Origin: Rhodospirillaceae bacterium
GTDB lineage: Bacteria; Pseudomonadota; Alphaproteobacteria; Azospirillales; Azospirillaceae
Assembly (NCBI GenBank): GCA_029267445.1
Contig: JAJUIU010000030.1
Location: forward strand, 1-42,785
Reading direction: 5' to 3'
DNA: 42,785 nucleotides
Part shown: positions 34,515 through 42,715 of the stretch, in pieces
Layout: the number at the start of each line of letters is the position of its first letter
How positions within the stretch are numbered: position 1 is the stretch's first letter
Program-made: the position numbers and the translations under genes
Notes under the pieces: generated by a model
What the model was told of the DNA's origin: nothing
The model's database searches: none
The model's input: the letters and a program-made list of their open reading frames with translations, nothing else

Positions 34515-36338
34515 TCAATCCGCCGCCGCCTGGTCGAACTGCAGGGCGGCGAGGCGGGCGTAGAGGCCGCCTTGGCGGATGAGTTCGGCATGGGTGCCGA
34601 CGGCGGCGAGGCGCCCTTCGTCCAGCTCGCAGATCTTGTCCGCGTTCAGCACCGTGGCGAGGCGGTGGGCGATGATGATGGTGGTGCGGTCGCGCATCAG
34701 CCGCTCCAGCGCGTCCTGGACATAGCGCTCGGACTCGGCGTCCAGGGCGGAGGTCGCCTCGTCCAGCAGCAGCAGCGGCGGGTTGCGCAGGATGGCGCGG
34801 GCGATGGCGATGCGCTGGCGCTGCCCGCCGGAGAGGCGCACCCCCTTCTCGCCCAGGAAGGTATTGAGCCCCTGGGGCAGGGCCTCCAGGAAGTCCAGCG
34901 CATGGGCGGCGCGGGCAGCCTCCCGCACCTCCTCCACGCTCGCGTCGGGGCGGCCGTAGCGGATGTTCTCCAGCGCGTCGGTGGAGAAGATCACCGGGTC
35001 CTGCGGGACGAGGCCTATGCGGGCGCGCACGTCGGCCGGGTCGGCCGCGCGCACGTCCACCCCGTCGATCAGGATGCGGCCGCCCCTGGGGTCGTAAAAG
35101 CGGAGCAGAAGCTGGAACACGGTGCTCTTGCCCGCCCCGCTGGGGCCGACGAGGGCCACCGTCTCCCCCGGCTCCACCGTGAAGGAGAGGCCGTTCAGCG
35201 CCGCGAGGTCCGGGCGGGAGGGGTAGTGGAACACCACATCCTCGAACCGGACGGCCCCGCGCGGCGGCACGGGCATGGGCACAGGGTTCGCCGGCGCCTC
35301 GATCGGCGAGCGGGTGGCCAGCAGCTCGAACAGCCGCTCGGTGGCGCCGGCGGCGCGGGCGAGGTCGCCCATCACCTCCGATAGGGCGCCGACGGCCCCC
35401 GCCACGACGACGGCGTAGAAGACGAAGGCGCTGAGCTCGCCCGCCGTGATGCGGCCGCTGAGCACGTCGTGCCCGCCGACCCAGAGGATGACGCCGATCG
35501 CCCCGAAGGCGAGGAAGATGACGATCATGCTGAGCAGGGAGCGGGCCTGGATGCGGCGCAGGCTGACGGCCACCGTCTCCTCCACCCGGCGGTCGAAGCG
35601 GGCCCGCTCCAGCGGCTCGTGCCCGAAGGCCTGCACGGTGCGGATGCCGGTCAGCACCTCGTCCACCGTGCTGCCCACATCGGCCACCCGGTCCTGGCTG
35701 GCGCGGCTGAGGGTGCGGACCCTGCGGGCGAAGACGATGATGGGCACAACCACCAGCGGCACCACCAGCAGCACCAGCCCGGTCAGCCGCGCGTTGGTCA
35801 GCGCCAGCATGGCGATGCCGCCGACGAGCATCAGCGAATTGCGCAAGGCGATGGAGACGGTGGTGCCGACCACGGTCTGCAGCAGGGTGGTGTCGGCCAC
35901 CAGCCTGGACATCACCTCCCCCGTCCGGGTCGTCTCGAAGAAGGCGGGGGAGAGGCCCACCACATGGTCGAACACGCGCTTGCGGATGTCGGCGACCACC
36001 CGCTCCCCGATCCAGGAGACCATGTAGAAGCGCAGGAAGGTGGCGCCCGCCAGCAGGGCCACCACGCCGAACAGCACCAGCAGGCCCTGGTCCAGCAGGT
36101 CCGGGTTTCCGGCGGCGAAGCCCCGGTCCACCAGGGTCTGCAAGCCCCTGCCCATGCCCAGTACGGTGGCCGCCGCGACCACGAGGGCGACGGAGGCGAT
36201 GACGATCTGCGGCCAGTAGGGCGTCAGGAAGGGCACGACGCGCAGCAACGGCCGCAGGTCGCGCCGCCGCGCCTCCGGTCCGTCGGCGCCTATCTGGTCC
36301 CGGGCGGTCTGGTCCCGTGATGTGTCGCGAAAGGTCAA
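34515..36338 (-). CDS. MsbA-like ABC exporter (fused membrane and ATPase domains)
   Basis: A half-transporter of about 607 residues: six membrane helices (about 30-310) and a nucleotide-binding domain (about 340-600). The ATPase has Walker [10 protein letters not shown], signature [15 protein letters not shown] and Walker [16 protein letters not shown], with switch [11 protein letters not shown]. It resembles lipid A and multidrug flippases of the MsbA group. No ATG lies near the start: TTG at 36336-36338, preceded by GGAG with 7-base spacing, is preferred over TTG at 36411-36413. It would act as a homodimer; the substrate is unknown. It is divergent from rpmE. Confidence 0.87.
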   Translation of the reverse strand: MTFRDTSRDQTARDQIGADGPEARRRDLRPLLRVVPFLTPYWPQIVIASVALVVAAATVLGMGRGLQTLVDRGFAAGNPDLLDQGLLVLFGVVALLAGATFLRFYMVSWIGERVVADIRKRVFDHVVGLSPAFFETTRTGEVMSRLVADTTLLQTVVGTTVSIALRNSLMLVGGIAMLALTNARLTGLVLLVVPLVVVPIIVFARRVRTLSRASQDRVADVGSTVDEVLTGIRTVQAFGHEPLERARFDRRVEETVAVSLRRIQARSLLSMIVIFLAFGAIGVILWVGGHDVLSGRITAGELSAFVFYAVVVAGAVGALSEVMGDLARAAGATERLFELLATRSPIEAPANPVPMPVPPRGAVRFEDVVFHYPSRPDLAALNGLSFTVEPGETVALVGPSGAGKSTVFQLLLRFYDPRGGRILIDGVDVRAADPADVRARIGLVPQDPVIFSTDALENIRYGRPDASVEEVREAARAAHALDFLEALPQGLNTFLGEKGVRLSGGQRQRIAIARAILRNPPLLLLDEATSALDAESERYVQDALERLMRDRTTIIIAHRLATVLNADKICELDEGRLAAVGTHAELIRQGGLYARLAALQFDQAAAD

Positions 36339-36433
36339 GGGAACGCTCCGGCGGCGCCAGTCATCGGCACCGTCCTTACCGCCGCCCCGCGATCGGGGCA
36401 ACCGGACATGCAAATGACGCCACGCGGCGGCGG

Positions 36434-36462
36434 TTGCAAGCGGGTACGGTTTCGGTTATAGA
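36434..36462 (+). promoter_or_regulatory. rpmE promoter
   Basis: TTGCAA (36434-36439), a 17-base spacer and TATAGA (36457-36462), a strong match ending about 28 bases before the rpmE ATG. TTGCAA is its own reverse complement, so the same six bases could also act as -35 for the divergent exporter, with CATTTG 17 bases further on as a poor -10. Confidence 0.65.
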
Positions 36463-36490
36463 CGCGCCTTCGTTTCAGGGACCGCCGATC

Positions 36491-36712
36491 ATGAAAGCCG
36501 ATATCCATCCCGCGTACCACGAGATCACCGTCGTCATGACCGACGGCAGCTCGTTCAAGACCCGCACGACCTGGGGCAAGCCGGGCGACACCATGCGCCT
36601 GGACATCGACCCGAAGTCCCACCCGGCGTGGACGGGCGTGCAGAAGCTGCTGGACACCGGCGGCCAGGTCGCGAAGTTCAACAAGCGCTTCGCCAATTTC
36701 GGCCTGAAGTAA
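36491..36712 (+). CDS. rpmE: 50S ribosomal protein L31, zinc-free type
   Basis: A 73-residue ribosomal protein with [19 protein letters not shown] at the start, THPAW-like SHPAWTG in the middle and [16 protein letters not shown] at the end. The Cys ligands of zinc-containing L31 are absent (VVMTDG stands where CxxC occurs), as usual for alphaproteobacterial L31. Size and start are certain. It is monocistronic, with its own promoter and a strong terminator. Confidence 0.95.
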   Translation: MKADIHPAYHEITVVMTDGSSFKTRTTWGKPGDTMRLDIDPKSHPAWTGVQKLLDTGGQVAKFNKRFANFGLK

Positions 36713-36735
36713 GCGGCCTTTCCCGCATTGATGCG

Positions 36736-36766
36736 AAGGGCGCCGGCCCGCAGCCGGCGCCCTTTT
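36736..36766. terminator. Bidirectional Rho-independent terminator
   Basis: AAGGGCGCCGGC (36736-36747) pairs perfectly with GCCGGCGCCCTT (36753-36764) over a CCGCA loop, followed by TT on the plus strand. It lies between the converging rpmE and RcdA-like genes and can serve both. Confidence 0.85.
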
Positions 36767-36782
36767 CGCGTTGGCATTCTTC

Positions 36783-37196
36783 TCAGGCGGCGACGACGTT
36801 GCGGCGGATCATGTCGTCCAGCCGCTCCACCCGCTGGTAAAGGCTGTGGCTGCGTTCCAGCAGGGACCGCAGGCCCGCCGGCAGGGACAGGTTGTCCGGG
36901 CCGGACGGGTCGGCGCAGACGGGACCGCCGGACAGGGCGTAATCCTCCGACGCGGCCTCCCGCGCCGTCATCTCGCCCGCATGCACGGCCTTCTGCGCCA
37001 GCAGCCACGCCATCACCTGGGTCAGGCGGCTAGTCACGCGCATCGCCTCGTAGCTGGCCTGGAGCCGCAGGTTCGGCGGCAGGGAGCGCTGGTCGACGGC
37101 CTCGTGATAGGCGACGTAGTTCCGGGTCTCGATGAGCAGCGCCATGCACTCATCGTAGGTGCGGTTGAAGAAGGCGGTCGGCCCGCTCACGCCCAT
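36783..37196 (-). CDS. DUF1465 family protein, RcdA-like
   Basis: A 137-residue, mostly helical soluble protein: FFNRTYDECMALLIETRNYVAYHEA (9-33), YEAMRVTSRLTQVMAWLLAQKAVHAGEMTAREA (49-81) and a C-terminal coiled coil ERSHSLYQRVERLDDMI. DUF1465 includes Caulobacter RcdA, the adaptor that delivers CtrA and other proteins to ClpXP; assignment to the family is by remembered features. GGGAAAGG before the ATG is a good ribosome site. Whether this organism uses it for CtrA cannot be read here. Confidence 0.75.
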   Translation of the reverse strand: MGVSGPTAFFNRTYDECMALLIETRNYVAYHEAVDQRSLPPNLRLQASYEAMRVTSRLTQVMAWLLAQKAVHAGEMTAREAASEDYALSGGPVCADPSGPDNLSLPAGLRSLLERSHSLYQRVERLDDMIRRNVVAA

Positions 37197-37232
37197 CCTT
37201 TCCCGGGGTCGGCCCCCGCGTGCCGTCGATGA

Positions 37233-37261
37233 CTGTAAGGTTTAACGGTTCGCCAAGGCAA
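37233..37261 (-). promoter_or_regulatory. Candidate promoter of the RcdA-like gene
   Basis: On the minus strand TTGCCT (37256-37261), a 17-base spacer and TTACAG (37233-37238), about 37 bases upstream of the start codon. Confidence 0.55.
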
Positions 37262-37309
37262 CCGGTCCCGCGCATCGGGCCGATAGGGCGCGCGCGGAAG
37301 TGGGGCCCC

Positions 37310-37335
37310 TTGAAGGGGAAAGGGACGCATCTTAA
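37310..37335 (+). promoter_or_regulatory. Possible heat-shock promoter of hsp20
   Basis: CTTGAA (37310-37315) followed 10 bases later by CGCATCTT resembles a sigma-32 (RpoH) promoter, but the spacing is short. CCCCTTGAAGGGG is also a hairpin, so the match may be partly accidental. Confidence 0.35.
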
Positions 37336-37344
37336 CTACAACGC

Positions 37345-37460
37345 ATCGGCCGGACGCCCCGACGGGGTCCGCCGACCGCGGAACCGGGGACCGGCCCATG
37401 GTGGGGGGTCCAGGACGGCAACCGCGCTCGACGACCGTATCGCTCTGAAGGAGGATACCG
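37345..37460 (+). promoter_or_regulatory. ROSE-like RNA thermometer upstream of hsp20
   Basis: The last hairpin before the ATG is GTATC-G-CTCT-GAA-GGAG-GATAC (37437-37458). GTATC pairs with GATAC, CTCT pairs with GGAG of the Shine-Dalgarno sequence AGGAGG (37449-37454), and G37442 is left unpaired within the anti-Shine-Dalgarno strand (TCGCT). This is the conserved U(U/C)GCU arrangement of ROSE elements. Upstream, CCCC/GGGG and GGACC/GGTCC hairpins make a multi-stem leader. Heating should open the last hairpin and allow translation of the Hsp20 gene. Confidence 0.78.
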
Positions 37461-37922
37461 ATGCGTACCTACGATCTTTCCCCGCTTTTCCGCTCCACGG
37501 TCGGCTTCGACCGCATGACCCGCCTGCTCGAGGCCGCGCTGAAGGCCGACGAGACCGGCGGCGGTTATCCCCCGTACAACATCGAGAAGCTTGGCGAGGA
37601 CCAGTACCGCGTGACCCTGGCGGTCGCGGGCTTCCGGGCCGAGGACATCGAGATCACCGCCCTGCCCAACCAGCTGGTGGTGAAGGGCAAGCAGGAGCCG
37701 GAGGCCGAGGCCGCCACCTACCTGCATCGCGGGATCGCCGGCCGCGCCTTCGAGCGGCGCTTCCAGCTGGCCGACCACATCAAGGTCACTGGTGCCGACC
37801 TGCGCGACGGCCTGCTGCATATCGAGCTGGTCCGCGAGGTGCCCGAGGCGATGAAGCCGCGCACCATCGCGATCAGCGGCGCCAAGCAGGCCACGGCCGC
37901 CATCCCGGCCGGCAACGCCTAA
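37461..37922 (+). CDS. Small heat shock protein (Hsp20 family)
   Basis: A 153-residue alpha-crystallin-type chaperone that holds unfolding proteins. It starts MRTYDLSPLFRSTVGFDRM as IbpA-type proteins do. The core domain runs from YPPYNIEKLGEDQYRVTLAVAGF (36-58) to the DGLLHIELVREVPE strand. The I-x-I-like C-terminal anchor is RTIAISGA. Translation is probably controlled by the ROSE-like hairpin over its ribosome site, and transcription perhaps by RpoH. A strong stem-loop follows. The class A (IbpA-like) assignment is inference from the N-terminus. Confidence 0.93.
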   Translation: MRTYDLSPLFRSTVGFDRMTRLLEAALKADETGGGYPPYNIEKLGEDQYRVTLAVAGFRAEDIEITALPNQLVVKGKQEPEAEAATYLHRGIAGRAFERRFQLADHIKVTGADLRDGLLHIELVREVPEAMKPRTIAISGAKQATAAIPAGNA

Positions 37923-37947
37923 TCCCAGGCGTCCGCTGGAAAGCGAA

Positions 37948-37973
37948 ACGGGGAGCTCGCGAGAGCTCCCCGT
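37948..37973 (+). terminator. Terminator of the hsp20 gene
   Basis: ACGGGGAGCTC (37948-37958) pairs perfectly with GAGCTCCCCGT (37963-37973) over the GCGA tetraloop. The T-rich stretch follows slightly later (37986-37992). Confidence 0.8.
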
Positions 37974-38159
37974 CTGCTTCTGCCCGTTTTTTGAGGAGGC
38001 GGATCGCGTTGCCCCGCGCCCTGCCTCCCAGCCCCGCCCGTTCAACCCTTACGAAGGTGGGGTGACGGTATGCGCCGCCAGCGGGGCAGTCAAGCCCGTT
38101 GCACAGACCTGGGCGAAAAAGTGTCGGAAATGTGACGACCCAGGCCTCCCGCCGGCCGC

Positions 38160-40061
38160 TCACCCCCCCGCCTTGGCGTAGCCGATGGATTTCAGGGCCT
38201 GCCCGATCTCGTCCAGGATGGCCGGATCGTCGATGGTGGCAGGCATCTTCCAGCTTTCCGAATCGGCGATCTTCTGCATGGTGCCGCGCAGGATTTTGCC
38301 GGACCGGGTCTTGGGCAGCCGGTCCACCACGATGGCCTGCTTGAAGGCGGCGACCGGGCCGATCTCGTCCCGGACCTTCTGCACCACCTCCTTGCAGATC
38401 TCCGCGTGCGGCCGGTTCACGCCCGCCTTCAGCACCAGGAACCCCAGCGGCACCTGTCCCTTCAGGTCGTCGGCCACGCCGATCACGGCGCATTCCGCCA
38501 CGTCCCGGTGACCGGCCAGCACCTCCTCCATGGCACCGGTGGACAGGCGGTGGCCGGCCACGTTGATGATGTCGTCGGTGCGGGCCATGACATGGATGTA
38601 GCCGTCATCGTCGATGAAGCCGGCGTCGGCCGTCTGGTAGTAGCCGGGGAACTCCGACAGGTAGCTTTTGCGGAAGCGGTCCTCCGCCTGCCAGAGGGTG
38701 GGCAGCGTGCCCGGCGGCAGCGGCAGCTTGCAGACGATGGCGCCGATGTCGCCGCGCTTCATCTCGTGCCCGTCCACGCCCAGGATGCGCACGTCCCAGC
38801 CCGGCAGCGGTTTGCAGGTTGAGCCGTACTTCACGGGGAACAGCTCCAGCCCCAGCGGATTGCCGGCGATCGGCCAGCCCGTCTCGGTCTGCCACCAGTG
38901 GTCGATGACGGGGACCTTCAGGTGCCGTTCGGCCCACTGCACCGTGTCAGGGTCCGACCGTTCGCCCGCCAGGAACAGGGCGCGGAACTTCGACAGGTCG
39001 TATGTGGCCAGCAGCTTGCCGTCCGGGTCCTCCCGCTTGATGGCGCGGAAGGCGGTGGGGGCGGTGAACAGCGTGACCACGCCATGGTCCGCGATGACGC
39101 GCCAGTAGGCGGCGGCGTCCGGCGTGCCCACCGGCTTGCCCTCGTAAAGGATTGTCGTGCAGCCGTGCAGCAGCGGGCCGTAGACGATGTAGCTGTGGCC
39201 GACCACCCAGCCCACGTCGCTGGCGGCCCAGAACACCTCCCCCGGCTTCACGCCATAGAAGTGCTGCATGGTCCATTTCAGCGCCACGGCATGGCCCCCG
39301 TTGTCGCGCACGACCCCTTTGGGCTGCCCCGTGGTGCCGGAGGTGTAGAGGACGTAGAGCGGGTCGGTCGCCTTCACCGGCACGCAGTCGGCCGGGGCCG
39401 CGTCGGCCATCGCCGCCGTCCAGTCCACGTCGCGACCGGGGACCAGATCGGCCTTCAGCTGCGGACGCTGGAAGACGACGCAGCGCGCCGGCTTGTGGGT
39501 CGCCTGCTCGATCGCCGAATCCAGCATGGGCTTGTAGGCGACGGTGCGCCCCGGCTCGATCCCGCAGGAGGCGCAGACCATCACCTTGGGCTTGGCGTCG
39601 TTGATGCGGGTGGCCAGCTCGTGCGGGGCGAAGCCGCCGAACACCACACTGTGCACGGCGCCGAGGCGGGCGCAGGCCAGCATGGCGATGGCCGCCTCCG
39701 GCACCATGGGCATGTAGAGGATGACGCGGTCGCCCTTCTCCACGCCCAAGGATCGCAGCACGCCGGCGAACCGCGCCGTCTCGTCCCGCAGCTCCCGGTA
39801 GGTGAAGCTGCGCTTGGTACCGGTCACCGGGCTGTCGTAGATCATGGCCGCCTGATCCGCCCGGCCGCCTTCGACATGGCGGTCCAGGGCGTTCCAGCAG
39901 GTGTTCAGCTCGCCGCCCGTGAACCAGCGGTAGAGGGGGGCGGCGCTGTCGTCCAGCACCGTGTCCCAGCGCCGCGTCCAGTCGATCGCCTCGGCGGCTT
40001 CGGCCCAGAAACCCGCCGGATCGGCGAGCGAGCGGCGGTGAAGCTCCGCGTGAAGGCCCAT
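38160..40061 (-). CDS. prpE: Propionyl-CoA synthetase (acetyl-CoA synthetase family)
   Basis: Activates propionate (or another short acid) to its CoA thioester through an acyl-adenylate; 633 residues, family length. The AMP-binding loop YTSGTTGQPKGVV is at 239-251. VIDHWWQTETGWPI carries the acyl-pocket tryptophan, YYQTADAG the adenine contact, GHRLSTGAMEEVL the hinge region and RSGKILRG the acylation-regulated Lys589. CWNALDRHVEGGRADQAAMIYDSPVTG and GLELFPVKYGSTCKPLPGWDVRILG are PrpE-like and separate it from acetyl-CoA synthetase Acs. No prpBCD genes are nearby. Translation start ATG at 40059-40061 has GGAGGAAG upstream. Confidence 0.88.
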   Translation of the reverse strand: MGLHAELHRRSLADPAGFWAEAAEAIDWTRRWDTVLDDSAAPLYRWFTGGELNTCWNALDRHVEGGRADQAAMIYDSPVTGTKRSFTYRELRDETARFAGVLRSLGVEKGDRVILYMPMVPEAAIAMLACARLGAVHSVVFGGFAPHELATRINDAKPKVMVCASCGIEPGRTVAYKPMLDSAIEQATHKPARCVVFQRPQLKADLVPGRDVDWTAAMADAAPADCVPVKATDPLYVLYTSGTTGQPKGVVRDNGGHAVALKWTMQHFYGVKPGEVFWAASDVGWVVGHSYIVYGPLLHGCTTILYEGKPVGTPDAAAYWRVIADHGVVTLFTAPTAFRAIKREDPDGKLLATYDLSKFRALFLAGERSDPDTVQWAERHLKVPVIDHWWQTETGWPIAGNPLGLELFPVKYGSTCKPLPGWDVRILGVDGHEMKRGDIGAIVCKLPLPPGTLPTLWQAEDRFRKSYLSEFPGYYQTADAGFIDDDGYIHVMARTDDIINVAGHRLSTGAMEEVLAGHRDVAECAVIGVADDLKGQVPLGFLVLKAGVNRPHAEICKEVVQKVRDEIGPVAAFKQAIVVDRLPKTRSGKILRGTMQKIADSESWKMPATIDDPAILDEIGQALKSIGYAKAGG

Positions 40062-40341
40062 GACGTCTTCCTCCGGTATGTTCCCGTTTTCGTTGGCCCG
40101 TCAGCACCGGGGCGGGCGTTCCTAGTTTGGCCGGTTCGCGCACCGGCGCAACGCCGAAGTCGGGACCTATACGGACGCCCCGCACCCCGGCCGGACGCAC
40201 TGTCGGGCCGGGCGGGCGGCCCGGCATTGATGCGGGTCAAGCGCCCCCAAGGCGCCCCCCTGCAGCGCCCCCCTTCAGCGCCCTCTGGTCCGGATCGGCA
40301 GCCTACGCTAGAAGGAGGCGCGTCCGTCTCAAGGGTCCCGC

Positions 40342-40683
40342 ATGATCGTCGACACCCGCCGCATCGTCTTCTCGCCCGAGGCCGTGCGCGAGGCCGTGAA
40401 GCTGTACCGCGCCAGCTTCCCCGAGAAGCAGCCGCCCGGCAGCATCGGCCCGATCTTCATCCGCAACACCGCCCCGGTGACGCTGGGCGTGTCGGTGCAG
40501 GCCGTGGGGGCCACCAAGCACCGCGAAATCGAGATGGCGGCCAGCGAGGTGGCGGTGATGCTGATCCTCTATTGCCGCAAGGCGAAGATTCCCCTGCCCC
40601 GTACCGGCGCCAAGGCCATCGAGACCCAGGGCGACAGCCTGGTGCTGAGCGTCAGCAAGGCGATGCAGACGGTGGCGGTCTAG
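40342..40683 (+). CDS. Small conserved-looking protein of unknown function
   Basis: A 113-residue soluble protein with sequence such as MIVDTRRIVFSPEAVREAVKLYRASF, PPGSIGPIFIRNTAPVTLGVSVQAVG and EIEMAASEVAVMLILYCRKAKIPLPRTGAKAIE. The pattern of two helices and several strands reads as a genuine small domain, but I recognise no family. No clear ribosome site other than AAGGG 6-11 bases before the ATG. It is convergent with the patatin gene: both stop codons fall within CTAG at 40680-40683. No functional clue beyond its neighbours. Confidence 0.65.
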   Translation: MIVDTRRIVFSPEAVREAVKLYRASFPEKQPPGSIGPIFIRNTAPVTLGVSVQAVGATKHREIEMAASEVAVMLILYCRKAKIPLPRTGAKAIETQGDSLVLSVSKAMQTVAV

Positions 40684-41768
40684 ACGAAGAACCGCCCCGC
40701 CTCGAAGCTGCTCTCCCGGCCGACCTTGTCCCAGGTCTCCGCCAGCCAGCGGTCGGCGGCGTCGCGGCCGAGGTCGCGCAGGTGGCAGATGAAGCCCCAG
40801 TCGGCGTTCAGCTTGCTGGACACGCCGAGGTCGCGCATGCCCGCCTCATCCTCGATCCGGTGCAGACGGATGGGGCGCACCCCGGCCTCCTCCGCCGTGA
40901 TCCGGCCCTCGTCGATCAGGCGGTTGATCAGCTCCAGCGCCCGCAGTTCGCGCAGGTATGTCGAGTTGAAGCTGATCTCGTTCATGCGGTCGACGATGGC
41001 CGTGGGCGAGGTCGGGACCGTCGGCCGGGTCAGCGGTGTCACCTGCACCACCAGGATGTCCGGCGTCGCGCACTCATGAATCAGGGGGTAGACGGTCGGA
41101 TTGCCCATGTAGCCGCCGTCCCAGTAATGCTCCCCGTCGATCTCCACCGCCTGGACCAGGAAGGGCAGGCAGGCGGACGCGACCAGACAATCGACCGACA
41201 GCTCGGCCCCCTTGAAGACCTTGAGCTGCCCGCGCTTCACGTTGGTGGCGCTGACATAGAGGCGGACGTCGGTGGCCCGCCGCAGCACGTCGAAATCGAT
41301 CAGCCCGCGCAGGATCTCCCGCATCGGGTTCAGGTTCAGCGGATTGAACTGGTAGGGGCTCATCATCCGGATCATGAGGTCGAACCCGGCATAGACGGGG
41401 TTCCCGTCCATGTGCGCGGCCCCGCTGCCGGGCCAGCCCCAGTTCAGCGGGCCGGCCGCATGGCTTTTGCCGAGGCGCCGCCACAGCCGGTAGAGCTGTC
41501 CCCGCGCCTCCTCCCGGCCGCCGGTCAGCAGCCCATAGGCCAGCATGGCGCCGTTGACGGCGCCCGCACTGGTGCCGCTGATCCCCTCCACATCGATCCG
41601 GCCGTCCTCGAGCAGGCGGTCCAGCACGCCCCAGGTGAAGGCGCCGTGCGCCCCACCGCCCTGGAGGGCGAGGTTGACCCGCTTGGTCCCGGCGGCGCCG
41701 TCAGCACCGCCCGCATCGCGCCGCCCCGGCGCCTTGGCGGGGCCGCGTCCAACCGTCCTGCTGCTCAC
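40680..41768 (-). CDS. Patatin-like phospholipase
   Basis: A 362-residue acyl hydrolase with the patatin fold. The glycine-rich oxyanion loop LALQGGGAHGAFTWGVLDRL is at 33-52, the nucleophile elbow GTSAG with Ser67 at 65-69 and the catalytic Asp217 in DGGYMGNP (217-224). The catalytic dyad is complete, so it should be active as a lipase or phospholipase. No signal peptide is visible; the first 30 residues are a charged, disordered tail. It overlaps the converging small gene at its stop and follows bdhA by about 10 bases, which suggests an operon with 3-hydroxybutyrate dehydrogenase and a link to storage polymer metabolism. Confidence 0.9.
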   Translation of the reverse strand: MSSRTVGRGPAKAPGRRDAGGADGAAGTKRVNLALQGGGAHGAFTWGVLDRLLEDGRIDVEGISGTSAGAVNGAMLAYGLLTGGREEARGQLYRLWRRLGKSHAAGPLNWGWPGSGAAHMDGNPVYAGFDLMIRMMSPYQFNPLNLNPMREILRGLIDFDVLRRATDVRLYVSATNVKRGQLKVFKGAELSVDCLVASACLPFLVQAVEIDGEHYWDGGYMGNPTVYPLIHECATPDILVVQVTPLTRPTVPTSPTAIVDRMNEISFNSTYLRELRALELINRLIDEGRITAEEAGVRPIRLHRIEDEAGMRDLGVSSKLNADWGFICHLRDLGRDAADRWLAETWDKVGRESSFEAGRFFV

Positions 41769-41778
41769 GGGCCTATCC

Positions 41779-42561
41779 CTACTGTGCCGTCCAGCCGCCG
41801 TCGACGGGCAGCGACACGCCCCGGATGTTGTCCGCCGCCGGGGAGCAGAGGAACAGCGCCACCCCGCCCAGCTGCTCCGGCGTGGTGAACTGGCCGCTCG
41901 GCTGCTTCTCCGACAGCAGGCGCAGGCGGGCCTCGGGCTCGGCGATGCCCTCGCGCGCGGCCAGGGCGTCGATCTGCTTCTGCACCAGCGGGGTCAGCAC
42001 CCAGCCGGGGCAGATGGCGTTGCAGGTGATGTCCGTGCCGGACAGCTCAAGCGCCGTCACCTTGGTCAGCCCGACCACCCCGTGCTTGGCGGCGACATAG
42101 GCCGACTTGTTGACGCTGGCGACGAGGCCGTGGGCGCTGGCGATGTTGATGATCCGGCCCCAGCCCGCCCGCCGCATGTGCGGGATCGCCGCCGCCGTGC
42201 CGTGGAAGACGGCCGACAGGTTGATGGCGATCACCGCGTCCCAGCGGTCGGTCGGGAACTCCTCCACGGATGCGGTGTGCTGGATGCCGGCGTTGTTGAC
42301 GATCACGTCGACCGACCCGAAGCGCGCGGCACAGCCGTCCACCATGGCGCGCACCTGCCCCGGATCGGACATGTCGGCGCCGTCATAGGCGACGCGCACG
42401 CCGAACTCCGCCGCGAGATCCGCCCGCAGCGCCTCGATGGCGTCAGGCTCGCCGAATCCGTTCAGCAGGATGTCGGCACCGGCACCGGCGAGGCTGCGGG
42501 CGATGCCGAGGCCGATCCCGCTGGTCGAGCCGGTGACGATGGCGGCCTTGCCTTTCAGCAT
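41779..42561 (-). CDS. bdhA: 3-hydroxybutyrate dehydrogenase
   Basis: Short-chain dehydrogenase oxidising 3-hydroxybutyrate to acetoacetate with NAD, a step in use of polyhydroxybutyrate; 260 residues. The cofactor loop TGSTSGIG is at 10-17, NNAGIQH at 89-95, catalytic Ser142, and the YVAAK motif has Tyr155 and Lys159. The C-terminal stretch ICPGWVLTPLVQKQIDALA with EKQPSGQFTTPEQLGG is characteristic of bacterial D-3-hydroxybutyrate dehydrogenase. CAGGAG precedes the ATG. It leads into the patatin gene. Confidence 0.93.
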   Translation of the reverse strand: MLKGKAAIVTGSTSGIGLGIARSLAGAGADILLNGFGEPDAIEALRADLAAEFGVRVAYDGADMSDPGQVRAMVDGCAARFGSVDVIVNNAGIQHTASVEEFPTDRWDAVIAINLSAVFHGTAAAIPHMRRAGWGRIINIASAHGLVASVNKSAYVAAKHGVVGLTKVTALELSGTDITCNAICPGWVLTPLVQKQIDALAAREGIAEPEARLRLLSEKQPSGQFTTPEQLGGVALFLCSPAADNIRGVSLPVDGGWTAQ

Positions 42562-42715
42562 GGGCGGTCTCCTGAAGCCGAGTCGTTCAAACGTCGCGTC
42601 GTTAATTCATCAGGCGATGAAACGCCCTCCCCCCGTGTCTTAGCGGAGGGATCGCCGGCATGCCACAGCCCCGTGCGTCGGGCAGCCATGCGGGGCGGCC
42701 TTTCGCCCGCGATGG

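Noticed and set aside
38898-41888. Long open frame on the plus strand (996 codons)
   Set aside because: Shadow of prpE and the patatin gene; no motifs and low-complexity composition.
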